From: Verrucomicrobiota bacterium
GTDB lineage: Bacteria; Verrucomicrobiota; Verrucomicrobiia; Verrucomicrobiales; DEV007
DNA length: 52,381 nucleotides
NCBI GenBank assembly: GCA_030625775.1
Contig: DAOUQC010000028.1
Coordinates: 1 to 52,381, forward strand
Reading direction: 5' to 3'
Position numbers and translations under genes: made by a program. The notes below the pieces were generated by a model. It was not told where the DNA came from, made no database searches, and saw only the letters and a program-made list of their open reading frames with translations. Below are positions 27,278 through 34,863 of the stretch, piece by piece. Every line of letters starts with the position of its first letter. The first letter of the stretch is position 1.

Positions 27278-28442
27278 ATGCTGACATTTTCTGAACCATA
27301 CGGTAACGGGAACACCTGTTCTGCTCGTTCCCGACGGAGCTTCCTGAGGGTGGGAAGTTTCGGATTGGGTGGCATGGCTTTGTCGCTGCCGCAAATACTG
27401 GCAGCAAAAGACGGGGAGCTAAGAGGAGACCAGGCGATTACGCACCCGTTGGTGAAGGATCGCTCGGTGGTATTTTTATTCATGCATGGAGAGCCCTCCC
27501 AGATTGAAACTTTCAATCCAAAAATGGACGCTCCGAGTGAGATACGCAGTGTCTCGGGTGAGGTCAAAACGAGTATCCCCGGAGTCACCTTCAGGGCGAC
27601 TTTTCCCAAACTGGCCAAGCTGGCAAAGGAGATTTGCAGAGTGACATGGTGCTGTCGCTGCCGCGCGGAAGAATGGAGGATCGGCGGATGTTGCTGAAAC
27701 AATTAGACGATATGAGACGTGTGCTTGAAGGAAAAGATAAAGCGGAGGGGTTGGATCGTTTTCAGCAACAGGCTTTTGATACAGTTCTGGGTGGAGTAGC
27801 AGACGCCTTTGTTCTTTCGGATGAAGATCCCAAAATGATCGCCCGGTACGACACGGCGCCACTGGTAAATCCAGCTTCAATTTCAAAGAGGTGGAATAAT
27901 CATGAAATGTACCGTGATCATGGACAGACCCTGGGTAAGCTCATGCTGATGGCGCCACGCCTCTGCGAGCAGGGTGCAGGTTTTGTTGACGTGACGACCA
28001 ATTTTGTCTGGGGGATATGCACGCAGACAAAAACAACGTGATGATGTCAGAGGGGCAGGGATATGCGGGAACTCCTTTTGATCACGCGGTGGCTGCTTTT
28101 ATCGAAGATGTCAAACAACGCGGATTGAGTGAGAAAATCCTATTGGTGTGTTGCGGAAAAATGGGACGAAATCCGACTATAAACAAGAATGGTGGCGGGG
28201 ATCACTGGGGACGTATTGCCCCATTGATGATTTATGGAGGGGGGTTGAATATGGGGCACGTGATCGGGGAATCGACTGCCAATGGAGGAGAGCCGGCAAG
28301 CAGTCCGGTAACAATGCAAAACTTGATCGCGACGATTATGCATTCACTGCTCGATATCGGCCAGGTGCATTTGGTGGATGGATTGTCACAGGATTATTTG
28401 AATGCGGTGACGGGTTACTCTCCGATCAGGGGTTTGGTGTAG
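27278..28442 (+). pseudogene. Broken DUF1501 gene
   Basis: Fragments of one DUF1501 protein appear in three frames. 27278 to about 27635 encodes an intact Tat-like start (RRSFLRVGSFGLGGMALS) and FLFMHGEPSQIETFNPK. A jump then loses roughly 100-150 residues. 27634-28014 continues with SDMVLSLPRGRMEDRRMLL. Near 28015 a one-base loss turns the expected GDMHADKNN into GICTQTK, and 28017-28442 finishes with GGGDHWGRIAPLMIYGGG and SPIRGLV at the stop. Intact family members have about 430-500 residues. Its last 264 bases are repeated, diverged, at 40146-40417. The internal deletion and frameshifts show it is no longer functional. Confidence 0.88.
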
Positions 28443-28449
28443 AAGAAAA

Positions 28450-28482
28450 AGGATTCTCGCAAGGCACAAAGAACGCAAAGGA
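28450..28482. repeat. Degenerate 'GCAAAG' intergenic repeat
   Basis: GGATTCTCGCAAGGCACAAA followed by GAACGCAAAGG shows an 8-9 base period around GCAAAG/CACAAAG. Sequences of this form recur between genes in many bacterial genomes, including Planctomycetota and Verrucomicrobiota. Here it sits in the short gap between two pseudogenes. Confidence 0.35.
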
Positions 28483-28490
28483 AGAGAGTT

Positions 28491-28876
28491 ATGTTTGTTG
28501 TTGTAGACACCGAAGACTTGATTCAGCGGGTGGTGGTATTGGTGGACCTGATTTGGAGAGAGCATTATCCTGCTGTCATCAGTGAGCAGCAGGTCGAATA
28601 TATGCTGGCTAAGTTTCAGGGGCCGGAATCCATTCAAGAACAGATTAGGGAAGGTTTTGAGTATTATCTGGTATGTCGGGGAGGGGGAGCCGGGTGCTGA
28701 CATTCATTCAGGAGCAGTGGAAACCGGGAAGTGTGCGCCTGACCGTGAATAGAGAGAATTTGGATAGCATTTCGTTTTACGAAAACCGGGGGTTTATCAA
28801 GAGCGGTGAAGTGGTTCAGGAAATAGGTGGTGGTTTTGTGATGGATGATTATCAGATGGATCTTCTGTGGCAGTAA
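28491..28876 (+). pseudogene. Broken GNAT-family N-acetyltransferase
   Basis: The first part (28491 to about 28672) encodes a typical GNAT N-terminus, with WREHYPAVISEQQVEYMLAK and GFEYYLV. The second part, in another frame (about 28673-28876), encodes the C-terminal half: TFIQEQWKPGSVRLTVNREN and SISFYENRGF. The central strand and the acetyl-CoA pyrophosphate-binding loop (Q/RxxGxG/A), about 50-70 residues, are absent. A frame change at the join (VGEGEPG lies in a third frame) confirms decay. The substrate of the intact ancestor is unknown. Confidence 0.75.
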
Positions 28877-29431
28877 CAGGCCAGATAAAAGCTTCGCTTA
28901 CAAAAATGGGCTTAGTTTGTAATCGCGCGGATTACGGTTTGAGGCGAAACTTCTTGTAGTCACTGCAATTACGAAATGGATAACTTTCCGTCCATCGCAA
29001 CTTACTCATTTCGGGGAAATGGAAAATATGTGCTGCTCTTTGGAGTGATTATGTTGCTCTCCTTCAGCCACAGGTCGTACTGGTCGAGACTAGACTGAGC
29101 CTGACGAATCGCCAGTCGGTTTCGACCATGTTTGAAATCTTGTCGATCCAGATGAGGAGGCCGTGCTGCTCGCGGTAGTCTTTGCATCCGTAGACGATAG
29201 AAAGTGGTGGACGAAAGGTGAGTTGCTCGGCTAGGATATCGGTCATGGGGCCGGTGGGTGTATTTTTTTTTGCTAAAACATATAGGCACCGTTTCTGGGT
29301 CAGGGAGCGAAATCTCGATCTCTTGACCCACCAACTTTCACTCGGAGCCTTCACTGGCTCAAGGATTTCCACGGGGCTCTAACTTAGCGTTCCACGGATC
29401 GAAGATTGGGGGTCATCTCAATGACATAAAA
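28877..29431. other. Gene-poor left edge of the accessory island
   Basis: These 555 bases hold no convincing intact gene. They start just after the broken GNAT gene and end at the ATG of the DUF418 gene, where base composition changes from mid GC to high GC. The only coding-like signal is a short minus-strand fragment at 29064-29372 that resembles a transposase N-terminus. No clean terminal inverted repeat was found by eye. Confidence 0.5.
29064..29372 (-). mobile_element. Possible truncated transposase N-terminus
   Basis: The minus-strand frame contains TFRPPLSIVYGCKDYREQHG followed by IDKI and RFVRLSL. An opening of this kind (RPPLxxVYGxxDYRxxRxxLxxID) resembles, from memory, the start of some transposases of Planctomycetota and related bacteria. 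No catalytic DDE residues remain and the frame is short. It may be a scrap of an insertion sequence at the island edge, or chance. The resemblance needs a database search. Confidence 0.25.
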
Positions 29432-30694
29432 ATGAATCAACTCCCGAAACAATTTGCGTTGAGTCGAATGCTGCCTGGACCGGTTGCCCCGGCTTCGCGT
29501 ATCGTTGAGATCGACATTGTTCGCGGCTTCGCCCTCTTCGGTGTGCTGTTGGTGAACATGTACAATTTCGGCGCCGAGTCGATCGCATGGAACTCCAACG
29601 GCGACCAACTGGCGTTCGCTTTCATGCGTGTGTTTTTGCAGTCGAAGTCGTGGATCCTGTTCGCCATGCTGTTCGGATTCGGTTTCGCTTTGCAACTACA
29701 GCGCGGCGACGTAAGGAACTTTCGTTTCCTCTTCGCCTACCTCCGTCGGCTGGCCATGCTTTTTGCATTTGGCACCGCTCACGCGTTGCTCTTCGACGGC
29801 GATATCCTGATGCTCTACGCGGAGCTTGGGCTCGGGCTGCTTTTGGTGCGTCGTCTACCCACGCGAGTAATCCTTGTTCTGGCTGTCGGGCTCATGCTGA
29901 TTTTTCCCGCGGGCCGTCTCGCCTTGGGCCCTGAGCGGGAAGAGGTCGAAAGCGTTGCCGAAGTACGGGCTGAGCTCGAGATTACGCGGCAAACGGACGT
30001 GTACGCCACCGGGTCGCTCGCCGAGGTCATGGCAGACAACGCGAGCGCGATCCCCGCAGACCCTCTCGAGGACATCGACTCGCCGGAATCCGGCCTCGCT
30101 GTCTTTGCGATGCTCCTTCTCGGATTCTTAATAGGTCGATCCGGGGCTCTGCGCGACATCCCCGGTCACGTGGTCCACATTGCACGTGCGCGGAACTGGG
30201 GGCTGGGTCTGGGACTCGCGGCCATGGCGGCGGAACGAGTCCTCACTGCCACCGCCGGTTACGCAGTGTTCCGGCCGCAGCAAGCGGGACCGGGCGCACA
30301 GCTCGCCGGCGATCTCGTCTTCGCCTTCGGGGCTCCGGCGCTCGCCCTTGGATATGCTGCGACGCTCGTTCTCGCAGCGCAGACTCCCCACGGCAGGGCC
30401 GTGCTCGCGCCCCTGGCTGCTGTTGGTCGTCTCGCCCTGACCGTCTACCTGACTCAGACCCTGATGTTCTCCACATTGTTCTATGGGTATGGCTTCGATC
30501 AGGTCTTTCGCTTGGGCCCAGTCGCCATCACCATCTGGGCGGTGGTGATCTTCAGTGCACAGGTTGTTGCGTGCCAGTGGTGGTCGAGACACTTCCGCTT
30601 CGGCCCGGCGGAATGGCTGTGGCGTTCGTTGACCTACTTGAAGTGGCAGCCGCTACGTCTGCGGAACGAGCTGACGCCGCGGGGAGAAAGCTGA
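29432..30694 (+). CDS. DUF418 family polytopic membrane protein
   Basis: This 420-residue membrane protein has about eight to ten hydrophobic helices. Near the start, EIDIVRGFALFGVLLVNMYN is the typical opening of the DUF418/YeiB group (COG2311). The C-terminal half contains PLAAVGRLALTVYLTQTLM and RFGPAEWLWRSLTY, which match the DUF418 signature region. Its function is unknown; distant similarity to acyltransferase-3-type membrane proteins has been noted for the group. The gene has high GC and is the first gene of the accessory island. It could modify or export the product of the downstream biosynthetic genes, but 78 bases and an AT-rich stretch separate it from the next gene, so it may be independent. 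Confidence 0.85.
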   Translation: MNQLPKQFALSRMLPGPVAPASRIVEIDIVRGFALFGVLLVNMYNFGAESIAWNSNGDQLAFAFMRVFLQSKSWILFAMLFGFGFALQLQRGDVRNFRFLFAYLRRLAMLFAFGTAHALLFDGDILMLYAELGLGLLLVRRLPTRVILVLAVGLMLIFPAGRLALGPEREEVESVAEVRAELEITRQTDVYATGSLAEVMADNASAIPADPLEDIDSPESGLAVFAMLLLGFLIGRSGALRDIPGHVVHIARARNWGLGLGLAAMAAERVLTATAGYAVFRPQQAGPGAQLAGDLVFAFGAPALALGYAATLVLAAQTPHGRAVLAPLAAVGRLALTVYLTQTLMFSTLFYGYGFDQVFRLGPVAITIWAVVIFSAQVVACQWWSRHFRFGPAEWLWRSLTYLKWQPLRLRNELTPRGES

Positions 30695-30756
30695 GCGCTT
30701 CAGTCTCCTGTTGTTAGTCACTCATAGGGAAGTGTGAGCCTCGCTGTCCGCACCCC

Positions 30757-30802
30757 TCCCGCCAGCAGTTAAATGAAAGGGTCGAAAAATCTATTTCTAA
30801 TC
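30757..30802. repeat. Left copy of an imperfect 46-base direct repeat
   Basis: TCCCGCCAGCAGTTAAATGA and the following GAAAGG-GTCGAAAAAT region match 39175-39220 at 35 of 46 positions when aligned without gaps by hand. The shared core is GAAAGGGTxGAAAAA. The two copies flank the secreted-repeat protein and the whole sbnA-sbnB-amidinotransferase-synthetase run, and both are in the same orientation. Confidence 0.5.
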
Positions 30803-30850
30803 AATTATATACTTGAGAATCAAATTCCTATCATTTACGCTGGCGCCACT

Positions 30851-31654
30851 ATGACAAAACAAAGCCCTATTGAACTAAGTAGCACCCAACAGATCAGACG
30901 GCGCGTGATGGGCCGATGTCTGTCATGCATTCTCGCTGCCGTGATGTTAATTGCCGTCACTCCGGCCTTTGCAGGCGGAAAGGCCACGCAGATGTGGAGA
31001 TGCGAATTGGACGACGATGCAACCGAGGAGCAAGTGATAAAGTCTGCTCAGAAGTGGCTCGCTGCTGCCAAGAAGACAAAAGGTGGTGAGAACCTTGAGG
31101 CCTACATATATTTCCCAGTTGCCGTCAACAACAACGGTGACAGTGACATGATCTTTGTGGTTCGCGCGCCGAATTTCAAGGAGTGGGGTGAGTTCTGGGA
31201 TGGCTACGCAGATTCTCCGGCAGCGAAGCTCGACAAGGAAAACCAAGATATCATTACTCCTACGGACAGCGGTTTGTGGGAATCAATCAAAGTGAAATCG
31301 CCGACCGCTCCGAAAACTGCGGGAAAGGCCACGCAGATATGGAGATGTGAATTGGACGATGACGCAAGCGAAGAGCAGGTGGTGAAAGCTGCTGAAAAGT
31401 GGCTCTCTGTTGCCAAGACGATGGATGGGGGTAAGAACCTTGAGGCTTATGTATACTTCCCGGTTGCTGTCAACGACAATGGTGATAGTGACCTGTTTTT
31501 CGTGATCAGCGCACCGAATTTCAAGGAGTGGGGTGAGTTCTGGGATGGCTACGCGGATTCTCCGGCAGCGAAGCTCGACGAGGAAAACCAGGATATCATT
31601 ACACCTACGGACAGCGCTCTGTGGGAATCCATCAAAGTGGAAGCAGCGGAATAG
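30851..31654 (+). CDS. Secreted protein with two tandem copies of an unknown domain
   Basis: From the ATG at 30851 this encodes 267 residues. A signal peptide (RRRVMGRCLSCILAAVMLIA, then VTPAFAG) is followed by two copies of a domain of about 105 residues. Both copies share the blocks MWRCELDDDA/IWRCELDDDA, GGxNLEAYxYFPVAVN and APNFKEWGEFWDGYADSPAA, and end in LWESIKV. I do not recognise the domain; small exported proteins with a similar 'KAT-x-W-C' start occur in marine bacteria with no known role. It lies 81 bases upstream of the Dap biosynthesis genes. Possible roles such as binding or protecting against the cationic product are guesses. An alternative start at 30908 would remove part of the N-region. 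Confidence 0.75.
   Translation: MTKQSPIELSSTQQIRRRVMGRCLSCILAAVMLIAVTPAFAGGKATQMWRCELDDDATEEQVIKSAQKWLAAAKKTKGGENLEAYIYFPVAVNNNGDSDMIFVVRAPNFKEWGEFWDGYADSPAAKLDKENQDIITPTDSGLWESIKVKSPTAPKTAGKATQIWRCELDDDASEEQVVKAAEKWLSVAKTMDGGKNLEAYVYFPVAVNDNGDSDLFFVISAPNFKEWGEFWDGYADSPAAKLDEENQDIITPTDSALWESIKVEAAE
30977..31642 (+). repeat. Intragenic duplication, two units offset by 345 bases
   Basis: Bases 30977-31297 and 31322-31642 are clearly similar along their length. GGAAAGGCCACGCAGAT is identical in both, as is AAGGAGTGGGGTGAGTTCTG. Differences are scattered and many are silent, which points to duplication within the gene followed by selection on the protein. This explains the two-domain structure of the encoded secreted protein. 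Confidence 0.9.
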
Positions 31655-31735
31655 AATTTGTGGTGCAAACGCAAGGCGATCGAGCTCCTTAAGTCGATTC
31701 GCCTGCGTATCTGCGTGCAACGAGTCCACCTTTCC

Positions 31736-32752
31736 ATGCCTGAACTTCGACAGCCAGTCGTTGCCAACGACTCAGAGATCCCATTGATCGGCGACACACC
31801 CAATAGGCGGATTCAGTTGCTCATCGACGGCAGGTATCGGAACGTGCATCTGAAGCTCGAGGGCCACAACCCGGGCGGCTCCGTCAAAGACCGGACTGCG
31901 TTCAGCTTGCTTAAGAGCCTTGAGGTAACTGGACAACTGCGCGAGGGCGGGCGACTAATCGAATCGTCATCAGGCAATCTGGCCATCAGCCTGGCGATGC
32001 TCGCTCGCGATCGTGGGTATCAGTTCACCGCCGTGGTAGACTCGAGCGTGACCGCGGAGAATATGCATCGCCTTCAGGCTCTGGGGGCCGAAACGAGGAT
32101 CGTCGAATCGCGTGACAAAACTGGTGGGTATCTCCTGAACAGGCTGACACTCGTCCAGGAAATGCTGGCTGAAGACCACGGATTGGTGTGGACGAACCAG
32201 TACTCCAACGCTGCCAACCCCGAAGCCCATCACTCGGGGACTGCACCCGAGATACACAGGCAGATGGAGCACAGGGTCGATGCCGTTTTCGTCGCTGTCT
32301 CCACGGGCGGCACGCTCGCGGGCATCGGGAAATTTTTCCGCGAAGCGAGTCCTGACACTCGCATCATCGCGGTCGACGCCAGAGGATCAGTAGCCCTGGG
32401 TGGATCTCTCGGTGCGCGGAAGGTGACCGGTATCGGCTCCGGCCGGCGATCCGAGTTCGTGTATCCTGAGCAATACGACGAGAGCATTTACGTTGGAGAT
32501 GGCGAGGCGTTTGCCTTCTGCCGGGCCTTGGATGCCGCTACCGGAATCAAGGTCGGCGGGTCGAGCGGGGCGGTCCTGACTGCCTGCTCCCAGTATTTAC
32601 AAACACACGACCAGGTCGAACGGGTGGTCTGCATTTGCGCGGATCGCGGAGAGCACTACGCCTCCACCATCTATAGCAACTCGTGGCTCGCGCAGAACGG
32701 GCTGGAGATTGGTCAGCAACACTTGGGAGGAGTATCTGAAATCCGTGGGTAG
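31736..32752 (+). CDS. sbnA: SbnA-like N-(2-amino-2-carboxyethyl)-L-glutamate synthase
   Basis: This 338-residue PLP enzyme is of the cysteine synthase fold type II. The PLP lysine is Lys51 in [13 protein letters not shown]. The substrate loop is [10 protein letters not shown], the phosphate-binding loop is [11 protein letters not shown], and the cofactor-ring Ser motif is [10 protein letters not shown]. Staphylococcal SbnA, of about the same length, joins O-phospho-L-serine and L-glutamate to give ACEGA, the precursor of L-2,3-diaminopropionate. The SbnA identity rests on the adjacent sbnB; alone, the sequence could be read as an O-acetylserine or O-phosphoserine sulfhydrylase. The ATG at 31736 fits the family start. 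The gene overlaps sbnB by 8 bases, which indicates translational coupling. Confidence 0.85.
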   Translation: MPELRQPVVANDSEIPLIGDTPNRRIQLLIDGRYRNVHLKLEGHNPGGSVKDRTAFSLLKSLEVTGQLREGGRLIESSSGNLAISLAMLARDRGYQFTAVVDSSVTAENMHRLQALGAETRIVESRDKTGGYLLNRLTLVQEMLAEDHGLVWTNQYSNAANPEAHHSGTAPEIHRQMEHRVDAVFVAVSTGGTLAGIGKFFREASPDTRIIAVDARGSVALGGSLGARKVTGIGSGRRSEFVYPEQYDESIYVGDGEAFAFCRALDAATGIKVGGSSGAVLTACSQYLQTHDQVERVVCICADRGEHYASTIYSNSWLAQNGLEIGQQHLGGVSEIRG

Positions 32753-33764
32753 GGTCGTGTCAGACAGCCTGTTGATCCTCACTGCAGAGGAGGTAAAGGT
32801 GCTGCTTGAGGGCAGGGAGAGAGAGGTCATCGACTCTGTGCGCCTTGCCTACGAAACCCATGCCAGTGGGCAGAGCAGCCTTCCCCATTCCACCTTTCTC
32901 CGCTTTGCAAGCAAGCCGCGAGACAGGATCATTGCTCTACCCGCTTACCTAGGCGGCAGCGACCCCGTAGCCGGGGTCAAGTGGATTGCGTCCTTCCCTG
33001 AGAACGTGGAGCGAGGCATGGAACGAGCCTCCGCCGTCATGGTCCTCAATTCCGTCGATACCGGTCGGCCGGAGATGCTGCTGGAGGGTTCACTGATCAG
33101 CGCCCGGCGGACCGCTGCAAGTGCGGCGCTGGCAGCGAGACATTTAGCTAACATGGAAGAGACGACTTCCATTGGACTCATCGGCTGCGGCGTGATCAAT
33201 CGGGAGATCCTTCGATTTCTCGTGGCGCTGTGTGGTTCTCCCAAGCGGCTCCTCGTGTTCGACACCGATGCGTCGCGTGCCAGATCCTTCCTGGACGAGT
33301 GTGCTTCGCTGTGTCCTGGATCCGAAGGCGTGGTCGCCAGCCGCCTGGAGGAGATCGCCGATGAGTGCCAATTGGTCTCTTTTGCCACCACAGCGCTGGC
33401 CCCCTACGTGGGTTCCGAGATCCAGTTCCAGTCGGGCAGCACGATCCTGCATGTTTCCTTGCGCGATTTAAAGCCCGAGGTCATCCTGACGGCTGACAAC
33501 GTCGTGGACGACATCGACCATATCTGTCGGGCGGAGACCTCCGTCCATCTGGCCGAGCAGCAGTCTGGTAGCCGGGCGTTCATTCGCTGCACCTTGGCCG
33601 ATGTCCTGCTCGGTAAAGCTCCACCTCGGCACAGCCGTGAAGGCGTGACGGTCTTCAGCCCCTTCGGTCTTGGTGTTCTGGACCTCGCTGTCGCTCGACT
33701 GCTGCGGAACCTCGCCGAAGAGAAGGCTGTCGGCACACGTGTAAGCGGGTTCCTGCCCGGATAG
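32745..33764 (+). CDS. sbnB: SbnB-like Dap synthase (ornithine cyclodeaminase family)
   Basis: The 339-residue product belongs to the ornithine cyclodeaminase/mu-crystallin family. It has a substrate-binding [20 protein letters not shown], the Rossmann motif [16 protein letters not shown] and a C-terminal [15 protein letters not shown]. SbnB oxidatively hydrolyses ACEGA with NAD to release L-2,3-diaminopropionate and 2-oxoglutarate. The GTG at 32745 is preceded by GGGAGGAG and overlaps the end of sbnA by 8 bases; a TTG at 32709 and a GTG at 32757 are alternatives. Together with sbnA it forms a complete two-step Dap pathway. No siderophore (NIS synthetase) genes are nearby, so Dap is probably fed into the synthetase downstream. 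Confidence 0.85.
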   Translation: MGRVVSDSLLILTAEEVKVLLEGREREVIDSVRLAYETHASGQSSLPHSTFLRFASKPRDRIIALPAYLGGSDPVAGVKWIASFPENVERGMERASAVMVLNSVDTGRPEMLLEGSLISARRTAASAALAARHLANMEETTSIGLIGCGVINREILRFLVALCGSPKRLLVFDTDASRARSFLDECASLCPGSEGVVASRLEEIADECQLVSFATTALAPYVGSEIQFQSGSTILHVSLRDLKPEVILTADNVVDDIDHICRAETSVHLAEQQSGSRAFIRCTLADVLLGKAPPRHSREGVTVFSPFGLGVLDLAVARLLRNLAEEKAVGTRVSGFLPG

Positions 33765-33771
33765 ATGACTT

Positions 33772-34854
33772 ATGAAATCAATACCTAACGTTTGGAGTTG
33801 TAATGAATGGGATCCGCTCCAGGAGGTCATCGTCGGGAATCCGCTGGGCGCGCGGTTTCCGACGGCAGATCCCAGCACCCAGGTGGCTGAATTTCCCGAC
33901 AAGTCGCTTGAGGAGATCCCGCGTGGTCCATTTCCCCAGTGGATCATCGACGAGACGGAAGAGGATCTGAGCGAATTTATAGCCGTTCTGGAAGGACAGG
34001 GTGTTACCGTCAAACGCCCGGAGATATGGCCACACGAGGCCGCGTTCTCGACGAACGATTGGGAATCCCAGGGATTCTACAACTATTGCCCTCGCGATCT
34101 CATGCTCGTCATTGGCGATCAGATTATCGAAACCCCCAATGTCATCCGCAGCCGTGCCCAGGAATCGTTCAGCTATCGTGCCATGATGGTGGATTACCTG
34201 AAGTCAGGTGCAAAGTGGTATAGCGCACCCCGTCCCATGCTCCAGGACTCGCTCTTCGATGTCGATCTGAACAAGCCAACGCCGCGCAATGATGAACCGG
34301 CCTTTGATGCGGCAAACATCCTGCGCCTGGGTCGGGATCTCATCTACCTGGTTAGTGGAACAGGGAACCGAATGGGAGGGCAATGGCTGCAGACGATACT
34401 CGGAGACAAGTTCCGTGTTCACTTCTTCGAGGATGTCTACTACGGCAGCCACATCGACTCGACATTCGTGGCTCTACGTCCAGGCCTGATGCTGTGCAAT
34501 CCGGCCCGCATCAACGACGATAACCTGCCCGAGATCCTGAAACAGTGGGACATTATCTACAGCCCCCCTATGGAAGGCACGAACCCTTACGGAGCCGATT
34601 ATCTGTCCAAGAGTATCGGCAGCGAGTGGATCGACATGAATCTCTTCAGCATCAGTCCGGACCTGGTCGCGGTCGATCGAGATCAGACGCAGCTGATCAA
34701 GCTGCTGGAGAAACATGGCCTCGATGTTGCCCCGCTCAAGCTACGCCACTCGAAAATGCTGGGTGGCGGGTTCCATTGCGTGACCCTGGATATCCGCCGG
34801 GCAGGAACGCTCCAGCGGTATTTCGACGAACATCCCACTGTCACAAATGTGTGA
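33772..34854 (+). CDS. Glycine/inosamine-type L-arginine amidinotransferase
   Basis: The 360-residue product has the beta/alpha-propeller signature of the arginine:glycine amidinotransferase family: NEWDPLQEVIVGNP at the start, EDVYYGSHIDSTF, and GGGFHCVTLD near the end. The triad is Asp179 (PAFDAAN), His227 and Cys336, with Asp and His at the same numbers as I recall for StrB1 of streptomycin synthesis. These enzymes move the amidino group of arginine to an amine, leaving ornithine. Acceptors in the family include glycine, lysine and inosamine phosphates. Here the likely acceptor is Dap, giving 2-amino-3-guanidinopropionate, or a free amine of the polymer. The gene starts 8 bases after sbnB and ends 9 bases before the synthetase. 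Confidence 0.88.
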   Translation: MKSIPNVWSCNEWDPLQEVIVGNPLGARFPTADPSTQVAEFPDKSLEEIPRGPFPQWIIDETEEDLSEFIAVLEGQGVTVKRPEIWPHEAAFSTNDWESQGFYNYCPRDLMLVIGDQIIETPNVIRSRAQESFSYRAMMVDYLKSGAKWYSAPRPMLQDSLFDVDLNKPTPRNDEPAFDAANILRLGRDLIYLVSGTGNRMGGQWLQTILGDKFRVHFFEDVYYGSHIDSTFVALRPGLMLCNPARINDDNLPEILKQWDIIYSPPMEGTNPYGADYLSKSIGSEWIDMNLFSISPDLVAVDRDQTQLIKLLEKHGLDVAPLKLRHSKMLGGGFHCVTLDIRRAGTLQRYFDEHPTVTNV

Positions 34855-34863
34855 CGACTTTTC

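Noticed and set aside
28148-28585. Open frame of 145 codons across the DUF1501 pseudogene end
   Set aside because: It is an alternative frame of the conserved DUF1501 C-terminus and of the spacer; the DUF1501 frame is the one that matches the family and the second copy at 40 kb.
29587-30592. Several long frames on both strands inside the DUF418 gene
   Set aside because: High GC creates long antisense and shifted frames. Only the 29432-30694 frame encodes membrane helices and the DUF418 signature.
30757-30802. Integron attC site reading of the 46-base repeat
   Set aside because: GTTAAAT fits the right-hand GTTRRRY box, but there is no matching RYYYAAC box, no long imperfect hairpin, and the second copy lacks GTTRRRY. 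No integrase gene is in the window.
31736-33764. sbnA/sbnB taken as evidence of a staphyloferrin-like siderophore cluster
   Set aside because: No NIS synthetase, decarboxylase, siderophore exporter, TonB receptor or Fur-box-like sequence was seen; the next genes are an amidinotransferase and a Pls-type synthetase.
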